Shown in pieces: positions 1 to 6,228 of a DNA stretch of 6,428 bases. Positions within the stretch are counted from its first letter, which is position 1. Each line of letters begins with the position of its first letter. The translations under genes and the position numbers were made by a program. This stretch comes from Chloroflexota bacterium (GTDB lineage: Bacteria; Chloroflexota; Dehalococcoidia; SZUA-161): the NCBI GenBank assembly GCA_003229915.1, contig QIGA01000191.1, positions 1-6,428 of the forward strand, read 5' to 3'. The notes below the pieces were generated by a model. It searched no databases and was not told the DNA's origin. It saw only the letters and a program-made list of their open reading frames with translations.

Positions 1-43
1 GTCAGTTGCTACATCTCAGTCTAAGGGTGGTGGGAGCGCGGGG

Positions 44-137
44 TGTAGGGGCGTTCCATGGAACGCCCTAACGCCCGTGAGATTGCTTCGCGGAGTTTAT
101 CCTGAGCCCGTGAGATTGCTTCGCTGCGCTCGCAATG
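44..137. repeat. Mosaic of short intergenic repeats
   Basis: This stretch joins several elements. A perfect palindrome at 49-68 is followed by a 19-base direct repeat (GCCCGTGAGATTGCTTCGC) at 73-91 and 106-124, with a period of 33 bases. Between the copies lies GGAGTTTATCCTGAGC. After the second copy, TGCGCTCGCAATGACA completes a hairpin-prone unit, with ATTGC at 115-119 pairing with GCAAT at 132-136. From memory, units of the type GATTGCTTCGC...GCGCTCGCAATGAC and GAGTTTATCCTGAGC are dispersed intergenic repeats in many bacterial genomes, including Dehalococcoidia. That they belong to such families here is inferred, because only one window is visible. Confidence 0.6.
49..68. repeat. Perfect 20-base palindrome
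   Basis: The sequence GGGCGTTCCATGGAACGCCC is its own reverse complement, with the centre between bases 58 and 59; a G-T wobble could extend it by one pair. It has no spacer, so as RNA it would need to open a small loop. It lies downstream of both the minus-strand operon and its repeats, and could act as a repeat-borne terminator or protein-binding site. No U-run follows it on either strand, so a rho-independent terminator is not claimed. Confidence 0.7.
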
Positions 138-203
138 ACACCCAAAACTCTGATTTTTATAGCCAATCGCTATTTCGGGGTACTTCTGGCCAGGAGTCAA
201 GAC

Positions 204-329
204 ATGATGACTTGGGGTAAGATGCTTAGCCGCGCTTCATGGTTTCTAACCAGCCGTCTTGTGCTGCTCAGCATTTGTGTCGCTGTTCCACTCGGTTTAG
301 GCTGGCTCTTAGGTTGGTTTTCCAGTTGA
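204..329 (+). CDS. Possible 41-residue single-pass membrane protein
   Basis: Plus-strand short frame starting with two methionines (MMTWGK). AGGAG at 192-196 lies 7 bases upstream of the first ATG, which is the reason to prefer this start over the in-frame ATG at 135 inside the repeat mosaic. Residues 1-18 are polar with several basic residues (Lys6, Arg10, Arg18). Residues 19-39 form one uninterrupted hydrophobic stretch with a proline and several glycines (LVLLSICVAVPLGLGWLLGWF), followed by two serines and the stop. This fits a small single-pass membrane protein with a positive-inside N-terminus. It stands alone, convergent with the operon, and no convincing promoter was found. A chance hydrophobic frame cannot be excluded, and no family is recognised. 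Confidence 0.35.
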   Translation: MMTWGKMLSRASWFLTSRLVLLSICVAVPLGLGWLLGWFSS

Positions 330-435
330 TCCCGAGGATGGGCGAGCAGCTAAATGTCATAGAGGTTGCCCGAAGGCTGGCAGCAGGACCGCAGCAACCT
401 GCGACTAAGGACTTGAAGACCGCTTTGATTGATGG
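330..435. other. Intergenic stretch between the convergent membrane ORF and the operon end
   Basis: This short interval holds a 7-base inverted repeat, AGGTTGC (363-369) and GCAACCT (394-400), around a 24-base spacer. No T-run follows it on either strand, so it is not called a terminator. A 33-codon frame from an ATG at 338 runs to 439, but its purines abut the ATG and it is not called. Confidence 0.3.
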
Positions 436-942
436 TTAAGGCCTGAGCCATACCCTGTAGTGGCAGACCGGCGCGCCCGTTCTCGCGGCACTGTCGATCA
501 CCTCAACCTTTTCAACCTCCCTGTTCTGAGCGCCCCCTATCATACGTCCCGACAGGCAAGCGCCGCTGTCGCAACAATAAGGCTCTGGCTCCATCATTCC
601 CAGTTGGACCAGCGGACAGTGGCACTGTGACTTGCCGTCCTCTCCGATGGAAGCGCCATAGGTCAAGTCAAAAACGTCACCGTCCTGCTCGACAGTCCAG
701 GGGCCTATAGGTGTAGGGACCCCCTTCAGGTACTTCAAGTATTCATCCCAACCCATGCCAGGCTGAATCCCCACAGCCCCAGCCATAGCCAGGTCCTCGC
801 AGGTTGTGCACATTTTCGTTAGGATATCTGCTTTGTGCTGCGCAGGAAGCTCTTTAATCCCCTCCAGTATCGATGTCATCAGAGCCGGCAACCACGCCCG
901 GTAGATGGCATCCTTCATATCCTCAGGTATCTCTAGAGCCAT
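436..942 (-). CDS. Cysteine-rich protein of unknown function (possibly V4R or ATC-hydrolase-like)
   Basis: Last gene of the operon, 168 residues. Residues 1-60 look helical (AIYRAWLPALMTSILEGIKEL), and the second half is richer in strands. Eight cysteines are visible: CxxC at 45-48, CHC at 107-109, CC at 123-124, then Cys129 and Cys160. The segment CHCPLVQLGMMEPEPYCCDSGAC and the closing CHYRVWL suggest a metal or thiol centre in a small sensor or accessory protein. The layout recalls V4R-domain proteins and proteins annotated as L-2-amino-thiazoline-4-carboxylate hydrolase-like, but this is only a resemblance and no function is assigned. The start is firm: AGGAGG at 951-956 lies 8 bases upstream of the ATG. 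No signal peptide or membrane segment is seen, so a cytoplasmic location is expected. It overlaps the microprotein by 20 bases. I see no clear rho-independent terminator immediately after its stop. Confidence 0.82.
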   Translation of the reverse strand: MALEIPEDMKDAIYRAWLPALMTSILEGIKELPAQHKADILTKMCTTCEDLAMAGAVGIQPGMGWDEYLKYLKGVPTPIGPWTVEQDGDVFDLTYGASIGEDGKSQCHCPLVQLGMMEPEPYCCDSGACLSGRMIGGAQNREVEKVEVIDSAARTGAPVCHYRVWLRP

Positions 943-1060
943 TTCTCATCCCTCCTCTAGCTTCATCCACATACATAACCAGGTAGTCGCCCAAACGCTG
1001 CAAGTCAGCAACTCTCCCCGTCAGCTCGGTCTTTCCCAGTCCCGTCGATCTGAACAGCAT
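923..1060 (-). CDS. 45-residue microprotein overlapping the next gene
   Basis: Short open frame found by reading the gap between the alcohol dehydrogenase and the 168-residue protein. It begins MLFRSTGLGKTEL, continues RVADLQRLGDYLVMYVDEA, and ends in TGA at 923-925. Support comes from an exceptionally good ribosome-binding site, AAGGAAGG at 1069-1076 with 8-base spacing, and from placement 44 bases after the dehydrogenase stop in the same direction. It ends 20 bases inside the following gene, whose own AGGAGG lies within this frame, so translational coupling is plausible. The middle is strand-like (GDYLVMYVDEA) and looks protein-like; the last ten residues (MRNGSRDT and neighbours) overlap the next start and look less so. 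It may therefore be a truncated version of a longer small protein. There is no signal peptide or membrane segment. I do not recognise a family with confidence and assign no function. Confidence 0.6.
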   Translation of the reverse strand: MLFRSTGLGKTELTGRVADLQRLGDYLVMYVDEARGGMRNGSRDT

Positions 1061-1104
1061 TGTCTCTGCCTTCCTTTATCTGAAAGTGACTGGAGGCAAG
1101 AGTC

Positions 1105-2214
1105 TCAAAATGTGATTACACCCCGCATGATCTTCCCCTCTAGGGTATCTTTCACAGCCTCGTTGATCTGTTCAAGTCTATAGTGAGCAGATACGAGTTT
1201 ATCCAAGGGCAATATACCAGCCATAAACAGGTCCACGTAACGAGGAATATCAAGCTGTGGTCGTATGCTACCGACAGTGCACCCTGTAATAACTACTTCC
1301 CTCATGAAACGCCAGGCCTCGATAGGGAACGTTGCTCCTATTGGGGCTAGTCCCAAAACCACCGCCATGCCACCAGGGCGCGGGTAAACGGAGTGAAAGG
1401 CCTGAGTCATAGCCGCGGTATTGCCAATAGCTTCAAAGCTGTAATCCACGCCTCCTCCACATTCCGCCGCAATCTTCATCACCGGGTCCTCTTGGGAGGC
1501 ATTGACTAAAGTGGTTGCCCCAAGCTCCCGAGCCATCTCAAGCTTGCTATCGAGCAGGTCTACAGCGACGATCGGATGCGCTCCCACGAGCTTTGCCGCC
1601 ATGATTGTAGCCAACCCCACCCCCCCACAGCCGAAAACAGCCACACTGCTACCAGCCTTCACCCTGGCCTTATTGAGCACTGCGCCAATTCCAGTAGATG
1701 CGCCACACCCTAGGAGACAGACCACATCCAGGGGCGCATCATCCCGCACCTTAACCGTTGCCGACTCTTCTACTACAGCATACTCGGCGAAGGATGATTG
1801 GGCCATGAAATGACTCAATTCATCGCCATTCTTCCTTCTAAGACGCTTAGTGCCATCCGCCATAGTCCCCATAAGCATAGCCGTCTGCGGGTCTGTTTCA
1901 CAGCTCGAAGGCACTCCCATCATGCAGGCAGGGCATTTACCGCAGTACGTCGCGACGGTGACTACCACCTTATCTCCAGGCTGCAGCCGTGTTGCATTCC
2001 TGCCCACCTTCTCCACGATCCCAGCCGCCTCGTGACCCAGCACTATGGGCAGAGGCACCGATAGATCGCCCTTCATGCAATGAATGTCTGAGTGGCACAC
2101 ACCTGTCGCAGCTACTTTGATCAGGACCTCGTTGTCCTTCGGATCATCCAGCTCAACCTCCTCTATCCCGAGAGGCGTGTTCAATTGCTCCAGTACAGCA
2201 GCCCTCACCTTCAT
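1105..2214 (-). CDS. Zinc-dependent, NAD-linked medium-chain alcohol dehydrogenase
   Basis: 369-residue MDR-superfamily enzyme resembling the class III-like alcohol dehydrogenases. Both zinc sites are complete. The catalytic ligands are Cys40 (GVCHSD), His61 with Glu62 (LGHEAAG) and Cys170 (GCGASTG). The structural site is Cys91, Cys94, Cys97 and Cys105 in the usual C-x2-C-x2-C-x7-C spacing. The coenzyme fold shows GCGGVG at 195-200 and an acidic Asp219 at the end of the second strand, which favours NAD over NADP. The expected reaction is reversible oxidation of an alcohol to an aldehyde or ketone; the substrate is not readable. The start at 2214 (MKVRAAVLEQ) fits the family and has AAGGAAG (2223-2229) 8 bases upstream; an ATG at 2256 adds 14 untypical residues without a good site. 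It lies 87 bases below the SRPBCC gene and 44 above the microprotein. Confidence 0.93.
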   Translation of the reverse strand: MKVRAAVLEQLNTPLGIEEVELDDPKDNEVLIKVAATGVCHSDIHCMKGDLSVPLPIVLGHEAAGIVEKVGRNATRLQPGDKVVVTVATYCGKCPACMMGVPSSCETDPQTAMLMGTMADGTKRLRRKNGDELSHFMAQSSFAEYAVVEESATVKVRDDAPLDVVCLLGCGASTGIGAVLNKARVKAGSSVAVFGCGGVGLATIMAAKLVGAHPIVAVDLLDSKLEMARELGATTLVNASQEDPVMKIAAECGGGVDYSFEAIGNTAAMTQAFHSVYPRPGGMAVVLGLAPIGATFPIEAWRFMREVVITGCTVGSIRPQLDIPRYVDLFMAGILPLDKLVSAHYRLEQINEAVKDTLEGKIMRGVITF

Positions 2215-2301
2215 CTTGCTTGCTTCCTTCCCAGGCGAACCCTTCGCCAAAACCATCTTCTATTTATGTCAAACGAACCACAGCACTGTTAGTCTCAGGC
2301 G

Positions 2302-2733
2302 TCACCGAACTTCCCGGCTTTCCGCTCCCTCAATCTTCCTCTTTGCCGCCTGCACTATCTCCTCCGATAGCCTTTGACCGCCCCGGCAGACCAGAAATGC
2401 GAGAGTGCCTGAAACGTCGCCGCCAGCCGTCAGCCTCGTTCCCTCCCCTACGCGTTCAAAAGTATAGTAGCGCGTCATCCTGGTGCCCAGAACACTTCCC
2501 TGCATCACGCCGCGCTCCCCAGGAACGAACTCAGTTATGGTCATCAACAACTTGACCGTAATGCCCGACTTGGCGGTAACACGAATCCGCGATCCCTCTT
2601 TCAAAGGACCGTCAGAAACCTTATCGATCTTCTTTATGGACGGTATCCATTGGGGCCAGCCCTCTAGGTTATCGACCAGCGCGAAGACCTTCTCTGGAGG
2701 TGCGTTGATCTCGACGCTGCTGCTAAACTTCAT
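2302..2733 (-). CDS. SRPBCC (START/Bet v1-like) family protein
   Basis: 143-residue single-domain protein. The opening strand (KFSSSVEINAPPEKVFALV) followed by DNLEGWPQWIPSI is the typical start of the polyketide cyclase/dehydrase branch of the SRPBCC superfamily. The middle holds alternating strands, and residues from about 115 form a long C-terminal helix ending in charged residues, as expected for the helix-grip fold. Such proteins have a deep hydrophobic cavity; they bind lipophilic ligands or act as cyclases, dehydratases or carriers. No signal peptide or membrane segment is seen. The start at 2733 is chosen because GGAAGG (2740-2745) lies 6 bases upstream and the family begins at about this point; a GTG at 2754 sits directly on another purine run and would add seven untypical residues. 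Its position between a flavin oxidoreductase and an alcohol dehydrogenase suggests it handles the same hydrophobic substrate (inference). Confidence 0.87.
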   Translation of the reverse strand: MKFSSSVEINAPPEKVFALVDNLEGWPQWIPSIKKIDKVSDGPLKEGSRIRVTAKSGITVKLLMTITEFVPGERGVMQGSVLGTRMTRYYTFERVGEGTRLTAGGDVSGTLAFLVCRGGQRLSEEIVQAAKRKIEGAESREVR

Positions 2734-2789
2734 TTCCAGCCTTCCAGGCCACACTCCTTCACTTGTCTCCGGGTAGTCGTTAGAGTCAA

Positions 2790-4418
2790 CTACTCATAAT
2801 CTCCGAAATAGCCCTTCCTTCGTGCCTCTGTGATGTACTCGGGCTCCTTCCACCACTTCTCGATTCCATAGTCTTCCGCTATTGCGTTTGCGGCTATGTA
2901 GCTAGGCCCAAACAGCACACATCCTCCAGGGTAAACGCTCGATCCACAAACGTAGAGGTTATTGATCGGCGTTCTGGTGCCGGAGCACTCATCGTTAGGT
3001 CTGTTGATCGCCATCTGGAACAACTCATATTTCCCCTGCTTGTACGATCCCTTCACCATATTCAGGTACTTGGTCGAGAAATCAAGTGGGGTGACCAAAT
3101 ACGTCCACATGATCTTGTCTTTCGTCATGTTGGGAGCGTATTTCTGCAGAGTAGCTATGAATCTCTCCTCGTGCTCTTCCCTAACCGAGCGATCCCACCA
3201 TTTCTCGGCTCCATCCTTCAGATCGAAAGGAGACATCTCGTACATCGATGCCGTATGCTTTCCCGCAGGTGCCTGGCTTGGATCATGCATTGTGGGGAAC
3301 ACAGCATCACACCCCACATTGGCTGAAAGCCTGCCTTCCTTGATGTCGTTGAAGTGATTGATCAGGTCGTCCGGAGTCTCATAACCGAGGATATACATAA
3401 GTCCGTTACTGATGTCCTGCTCGGTGCTGAAGGCAGGAAGCTCCGTCAGGGCCAGATGAAGCGAGCACATGCTCCACGTCTCCCACTTCCACTCCCTTAT
3501 CTTGTCGGTGAAGGTATCTGCTAGGTGTTCCTCTCCTACGTATTTCAGGAAGGTCTGGTGGGGATCGATGGTGCTTATTACAGCCTTCTCCGCCTCGTAC
3601 ACCAGACCGTTCTCCAACTCCACGCCCGTTGCAGTTCCATTCTCTACTATGATCCTCTTGATGAGCTGGCTGCCCCTGATATGTCCATTGCCCGACTCCT
3701 GAATGACGCGGCATATCGAGTTGCTCAGTCTGTGCGACCCGCCTAGGCAAAGCCTCGAATTGACTGCCCTGTCCAGATACAGCGGAACGAGCATGCCCAG
3801 GCTCGTAAGGTCATGGTCGATTCCCCAGTGCGTAGCCAGGTAGAGCATCATCGTTTTGACCCGCTCGTTTTGGAAAAGCTCGTCGATGATTTGTTGCGGG
3901 CTTTTGGGCTGGTACTCCTCTATCTCCCTGCCAATCTCGGTCTTCTGTATCCCCACCACCGTCTCTATTAGAGGCAGTGGCGGCACATAGGTGGCGGGGC
4001 CAATATAATCGTCCACCATTGCTCGGAACTTGTGGTAGGCCTCTCGGTAGACATCAGCATCCTTCTGGGAGAATCTGGCGATGGATTCACACGACCTCTC
4101 CACATCCGAGTAGAGACAGAGGGCTGTGCCATCAGAGAAGGGCATCGCTACCTGCAAGTCCGGGTACACGTACTTGCAGCGGTATTCCTCGAGCTCCAAG
4201 TCCTTGTAGATGGGGGCGTAGTCAACCATCATATGGTAAACGGCATGGGTATTGTGGTAGAAACCACCGAGAGTGACCTCCTCAGTCATGAGGCCGCCCC
4301 CGACCTCAAAGTATCTCTCCAGCACCAGCACCTTCTGCCCAGCCTTGCTCAGATAGGCAGCCACGCACAGCCCGTTGGGCCCGCCACCAATAATAATAAA
4401 GTCATACTTTGTCTGCAT
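2790..4418 (-). CDS. Phytoene-desaturase-like FAD-dependent oxidoreductase, paralogue B
   Basis: 542-residue flavoprotein of the CrtI/retinol-saturase-like family. The FAD Rossmann motif is intact: GGGPNG at residues 11-16, Glu34 for the ribose, and GGG at 40-42. The C-terminal FAD-binding motif is also present, with GSS at 492-494 and PGG at 497-499, followed by a GPSYIAANAIA helix that resembles the usual family ending. Length is normal for the family (about 500-550). The family catalyses desaturation, saturation or isomerisation of conjugated, usually lipophilic compounds; which applies here cannot be told. The start at 4418 is fixed by a perfect GGAGGT (4426-4431) with 7-base spacing; an in-frame TTG at 4433 overlaps that site and is not credible. 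The gene lies 58 bases downstream of paralogue A and 56 bases upstream of the SRPBCC gene, so co-transcription is likely and the pair could form a heteromer. No carotenoid biosynthesis genes accompany it, so a crtI label is not justified. Confidence 0.9.
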   Translation of the reverse strand: MQTKYDFIIIGGGPNGLCVAAYLSKAGQKVLVLERYFEVGGGLMTEEVTLGGFYHNTHAVYHMMVDYAPIYKDLELEEYRCKYVYPDLQVAMPFSDGTALCLYSDVERSCESIARFSQKDADVYREAYHKFRAMVDDYIGPATYVPPLPLIETVVGIQKTEIGREIEEYQPKSPQQIIDELFQNERVKTMMLYLATHWGIDHDLTSLGMLVPLYLDRAVNSRLCLGGSHRLSNSICRVIQESGNGHIRGSQLIKRIIVENGTATGVELENGLVYEAEKAVISTIDPHQTFLKYVGEEHLADTFTDKIREWKWETWSMCSLHLALTELPAFSTEQDISNGLMYILGYETPDDLINHFNDIKEGRLSANVGCDAVFPTMHDPSQAPAGKHTASMYEMSPFDLKDGAEKWWDRSVREEHEERFIATLQKYAPNMTKDKIMWTYLVTPLDFSTKYLNMVKGSYKQGKYELFQMAINRPNDECSGTRTPINNLYVCGSSVYPGGCVLFGPSYIAANAIAEDYGIEKWWKEPEYITEARRKGYFGDYE

Positions 4419-4476
4419 TTGCCTTACCTCCAAGCGTTGATTATACTCGATTAACCTTCAACCTACTGTAGCGCCC

Positions 4477-6144
4477 CTACTTCCCGCGTTCCTCCCAAGG
4501 CTTCCAGAGATCGTGTTTCTGGGCGATCCTCTTATAGCAAGAGTAGGAACAAAAACCTTGCGTTCCTATTGAACAATGTTGACTGCTTGAGGCCATCCAT
4601 AGATTCTCTATTCCAGGAACCTGATACTGAGCTAATTCAGGAATTGGCCTATTCCTGCCCCATTGAGAAGGTATAGAATCCGGTCCATTCGGAGATCCTT
4701 CTATATAGTTGCAATTAATCCCCAAGTGATCATAGGGAGTGCGAAGATTATGAGCAATCACATTATCTTTTGTCATGTTCGGAGCATACTTCTGCCACTC
4801 CTTTAGGACTTCATCTACTGCCTCTCTCTTCACTTGCTGCCATTCAGTCTCGCTCAACCAACTGGCAGGTGGGAATGCCGCAATCCCAATAAGAGAATTA
4901 TGCTTTCCCGGAGGAGCATAAGTTGGATCAATCCGACTGTTGGGAGAGTCACTCATATACAACTTCTCCGGCCAATGGCCAGGCCTTATATGCATATTCT
5001 GGTAACTATACTCCCGCCAAAGGAAATCAATATCAGTGTCACCCATAAATATCCAGCGGGCCTCAGTAAGTTTGGGGTTCCAAGCTGCCGCTCTATACTG
5101 CGGTAGCTCATGGAAAGCAAGACCTCCCCCCCAAAGGACTGCGCCCGTATCATATATAAGCTTGCCGACCTTACGGCGGATTTCTGGATCTATCTGATAA
5201 TCACGGAGATGTCTATTTAAGGCCTGCCGGATTTCGGCAGTGTCGATTACGAGCTCTTTAGCCTCGATCTCGGTGCCGTCGGCCAGCTTGATTCCCGCAG
5301 CACGTCCATTCTTTACAATGATGCTATCGACATCAGCGCCCACGAAGAATTCCCCTCCGTATTCACTCAAATGCCTCTGAAGAGCATGAGCAATATTATG
5401 GGTTCCCCCTTTCGCCATGCCTATCTTGGCAAGGCCAAAAGGAATTAGCATACCAAAAATGGACAGTTCTGGAGCGGCGGGATAATTAGGTAGAGCCGGA
5501 ACGATGGCGTTCCATTGCAGGAAAAAAGACCGCATTTCCGCGCTCTCGTAGATATCGCATGCCACTTCAAAGGACGTCATGCTCTGATATCTCCTGTCCA
5601 TGAAGTGGTTAGGATCATCGTACAGCATATCCATGGGATCAGGCTCGCCGGGAAGAGGTGGAGGGTTGAACACGCTGTTTTCAAAAGCTACTCCAGCTAT
5701 CATGTACTGCTCCAATGCCCTTTCCATTCTCTCAGCATCTCTAGGCGCTATTCTCTCAATTTCTTTAAGGTTCTTCCCAATGATATCCATTTTAGGAGTA
5801 ACTTCGCCTGTTTCCTTATTCCAATCCAAGGCATCTAAGAAAACTAAACACCTGTCGTCGGGAAATACCTGAGCCGTAATTGCTTCAGGAAAGATGATCT
5901 CAAGGCCTCTTTCATGGAGTTGAAAATCTGTGTACACTGGACTTCGCCACCATCCTATCATGTCGGCACAGGGGTTGCCGACAAACCCAGGCGCGGGCGT
6001 GCAATGACTGCAAAGGGCACCACCAAGCTCGGGATTCTTCTCGAAAATCCCAACCTTCATACCATTTTTGGCCATGTAATTGCCTAGTATCAGGCCGTTA
6101 ACGCCTCCTCCAATCATCACCGCATCGAAGCTTGCATCAGCCAT
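4477..6144 (-). CDS. Phytoene-desaturase-like FAD-dependent oxidoreductase, paralogue A
   Basis: First gene of the operon, 555 residues. The N-terminus has a dinucleotide-binding fold: the GGGxNG loop at residues 12-17, an acidic Glu35 ending the second strand, and the ELGG turn at 39-42. This is the layout of CrtI, retinol saturase and related FAD-dependent oxidoreductases, so FAD binding in the cytoplasm or at the membrane face is expected; the substrate is unknown. A second conserved block (GMLIPFGLAKIGMAKGG) and the segment QKYAPNMTKD near 451-460 match the next gene, so the two are paralogues. The C-terminal FAD motif is degraded: where paralogue B has CGSS and PGG, this protein has ASSS and SIG, plus Cys524, Cys532 and Cys536. 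A CxxC lies at 45-48. The start at 6144 is preferred because GAGGGG (6151-6156) lies 6 bases upstream; the longer TTG (6165) and ATG (6150) starts lack a properly spaced site. AT content is visibly higher than in the neighbours. Confidence 0.88.
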   Translation of the reverse strand: MADASFDAVMIGGGVNGLILGNYMAKNGMKVGIFEKNPELGGALCSHCTPAPGFVGNPCADMIGWWRSPVYTDFQLHERGLEIIFPEAITAQVFPDDRCLVFLDALDWNKETGEVTPKMDIIGKNLKEIERIAPRDAERMERALEQYMIAGVAFENSVFNPPPLPGEPDPMDMLYDDPNHFMDRRYQSMTSFEVACDIYESAEMRSFFLQWNAIVPALPNYPAAPELSIFGMLIPFGLAKIGMAKGGTHNIAHALQRHLSEYGGEFFVGADVDSIIVKNGRAAGIKLADGTEIEAKELVIDTAEIRQALNRHLRDYQIDPEIRRKVGKLIYDTGAVLWGGGLAFHELPQYRAAAWNPKLTEARWIFMGDTDIDFLWREYSYQNMHIRPGHWPEKLYMSDSPNSRIDPTYAPPGKHNSLIGIAAFPPASWLSETEWQQVKREAVDEVLKEWQKYAPNMTKDNVIAHNLRTPYDHLGINCNYIEGSPNGPDSIPSQWGRNRPIPELAQYQVPGIENLWMASSSQHCSIGTQGFCSYSCYKRIAQKHDLWKPWEERGK

Positions 6145-6184
6145 CCCCATCCCCTCTGCACGCAAAATTCCTGACTGGCCGTAT

Positions 6185-6206
6185 GCCTAATCCTTTTTTA
6201 TTAGGC
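6185..6206. promoter_or_regulatory. Inverted repeat near the predicted transcription start
   Basis: GCCTAAT at 6185-6191 and ATTAGGC at 6200-6206 form a perfect 7-base inverted repeat around an 8-base T/C-rich spacer. It begins directly downstream of the TATAAT box, where transcription would start, and lies about 40 bases before the first ATG. It could be an operator for an unseen regulator or a hairpin at the 5' end of the messenger. A chance match is possible in such an AT-rich stretch. Confidence 0.35.
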
Positions 6207-6207
6207 G

Positions 6208-6228
6208 ATTATAAAGGCCTTAAGTCAA
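6208..6228 (-). promoter_or_regulatory. Candidate promoter of the operon
   Basis: On the minus strand an exact TATAAT lies at 6208-6213, 63 bases upstream of the first gene's ATG, and TTGACT at 6223-6228. The two are only 9 bases apart, so they cannot be the -35 and -10 of the same sigma-70 promoter. Either TATAAT works with a weak -35, or TTGACT pairs with CCTAAT (6200-6205) at 17-base spacing. The boxes are seen directly; promoter activity is inferred from the position upstream of the first gene. Confidence 0.35.

Noticed and set aside
73..124. CRISPR-like repeat
   Set aside because: There are only two copies of a 19-base unit, with a 14-base interval and no cas genes. It fits a dispersed intergenic repeat better.
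363..400. Terminator hairpin after the operon
   Set aside because: The 7-base stem has a 24-base spacer and no following T-run on either strand, so it is not a convincing rho-independent terminator.
239..439. Plus-strand 66-codon frame
   Set aside because: It overlaps the better-supported membrane frame out of phase, and neither its first start nor the ATG at 338 has a well-spaced ribosome-binding site.
3406..3750. 114-codon minus-strand frame inside paralogue B
   Set aside because: It is an alternative frame of the same strand within a conserved gene, with low-complexity basic composition.
4032..4454. 140-codon plus-strand frame opposite paralogue B
   Set aside because: It lies antisense within a well-supported flavoprotein gene, including its conserved FAD-binding region, and has no recognisable protein features.
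2790..6144. Carotenoid biosynthesis locus (crtI pair)
   Set aside because: Both proteins are CrtI-like, but no phytoene synthase, GGPP synthase or cyclase is present, and paralogue A lacks the usual C-terminal motif. The broader oxidoreductase label is safer.
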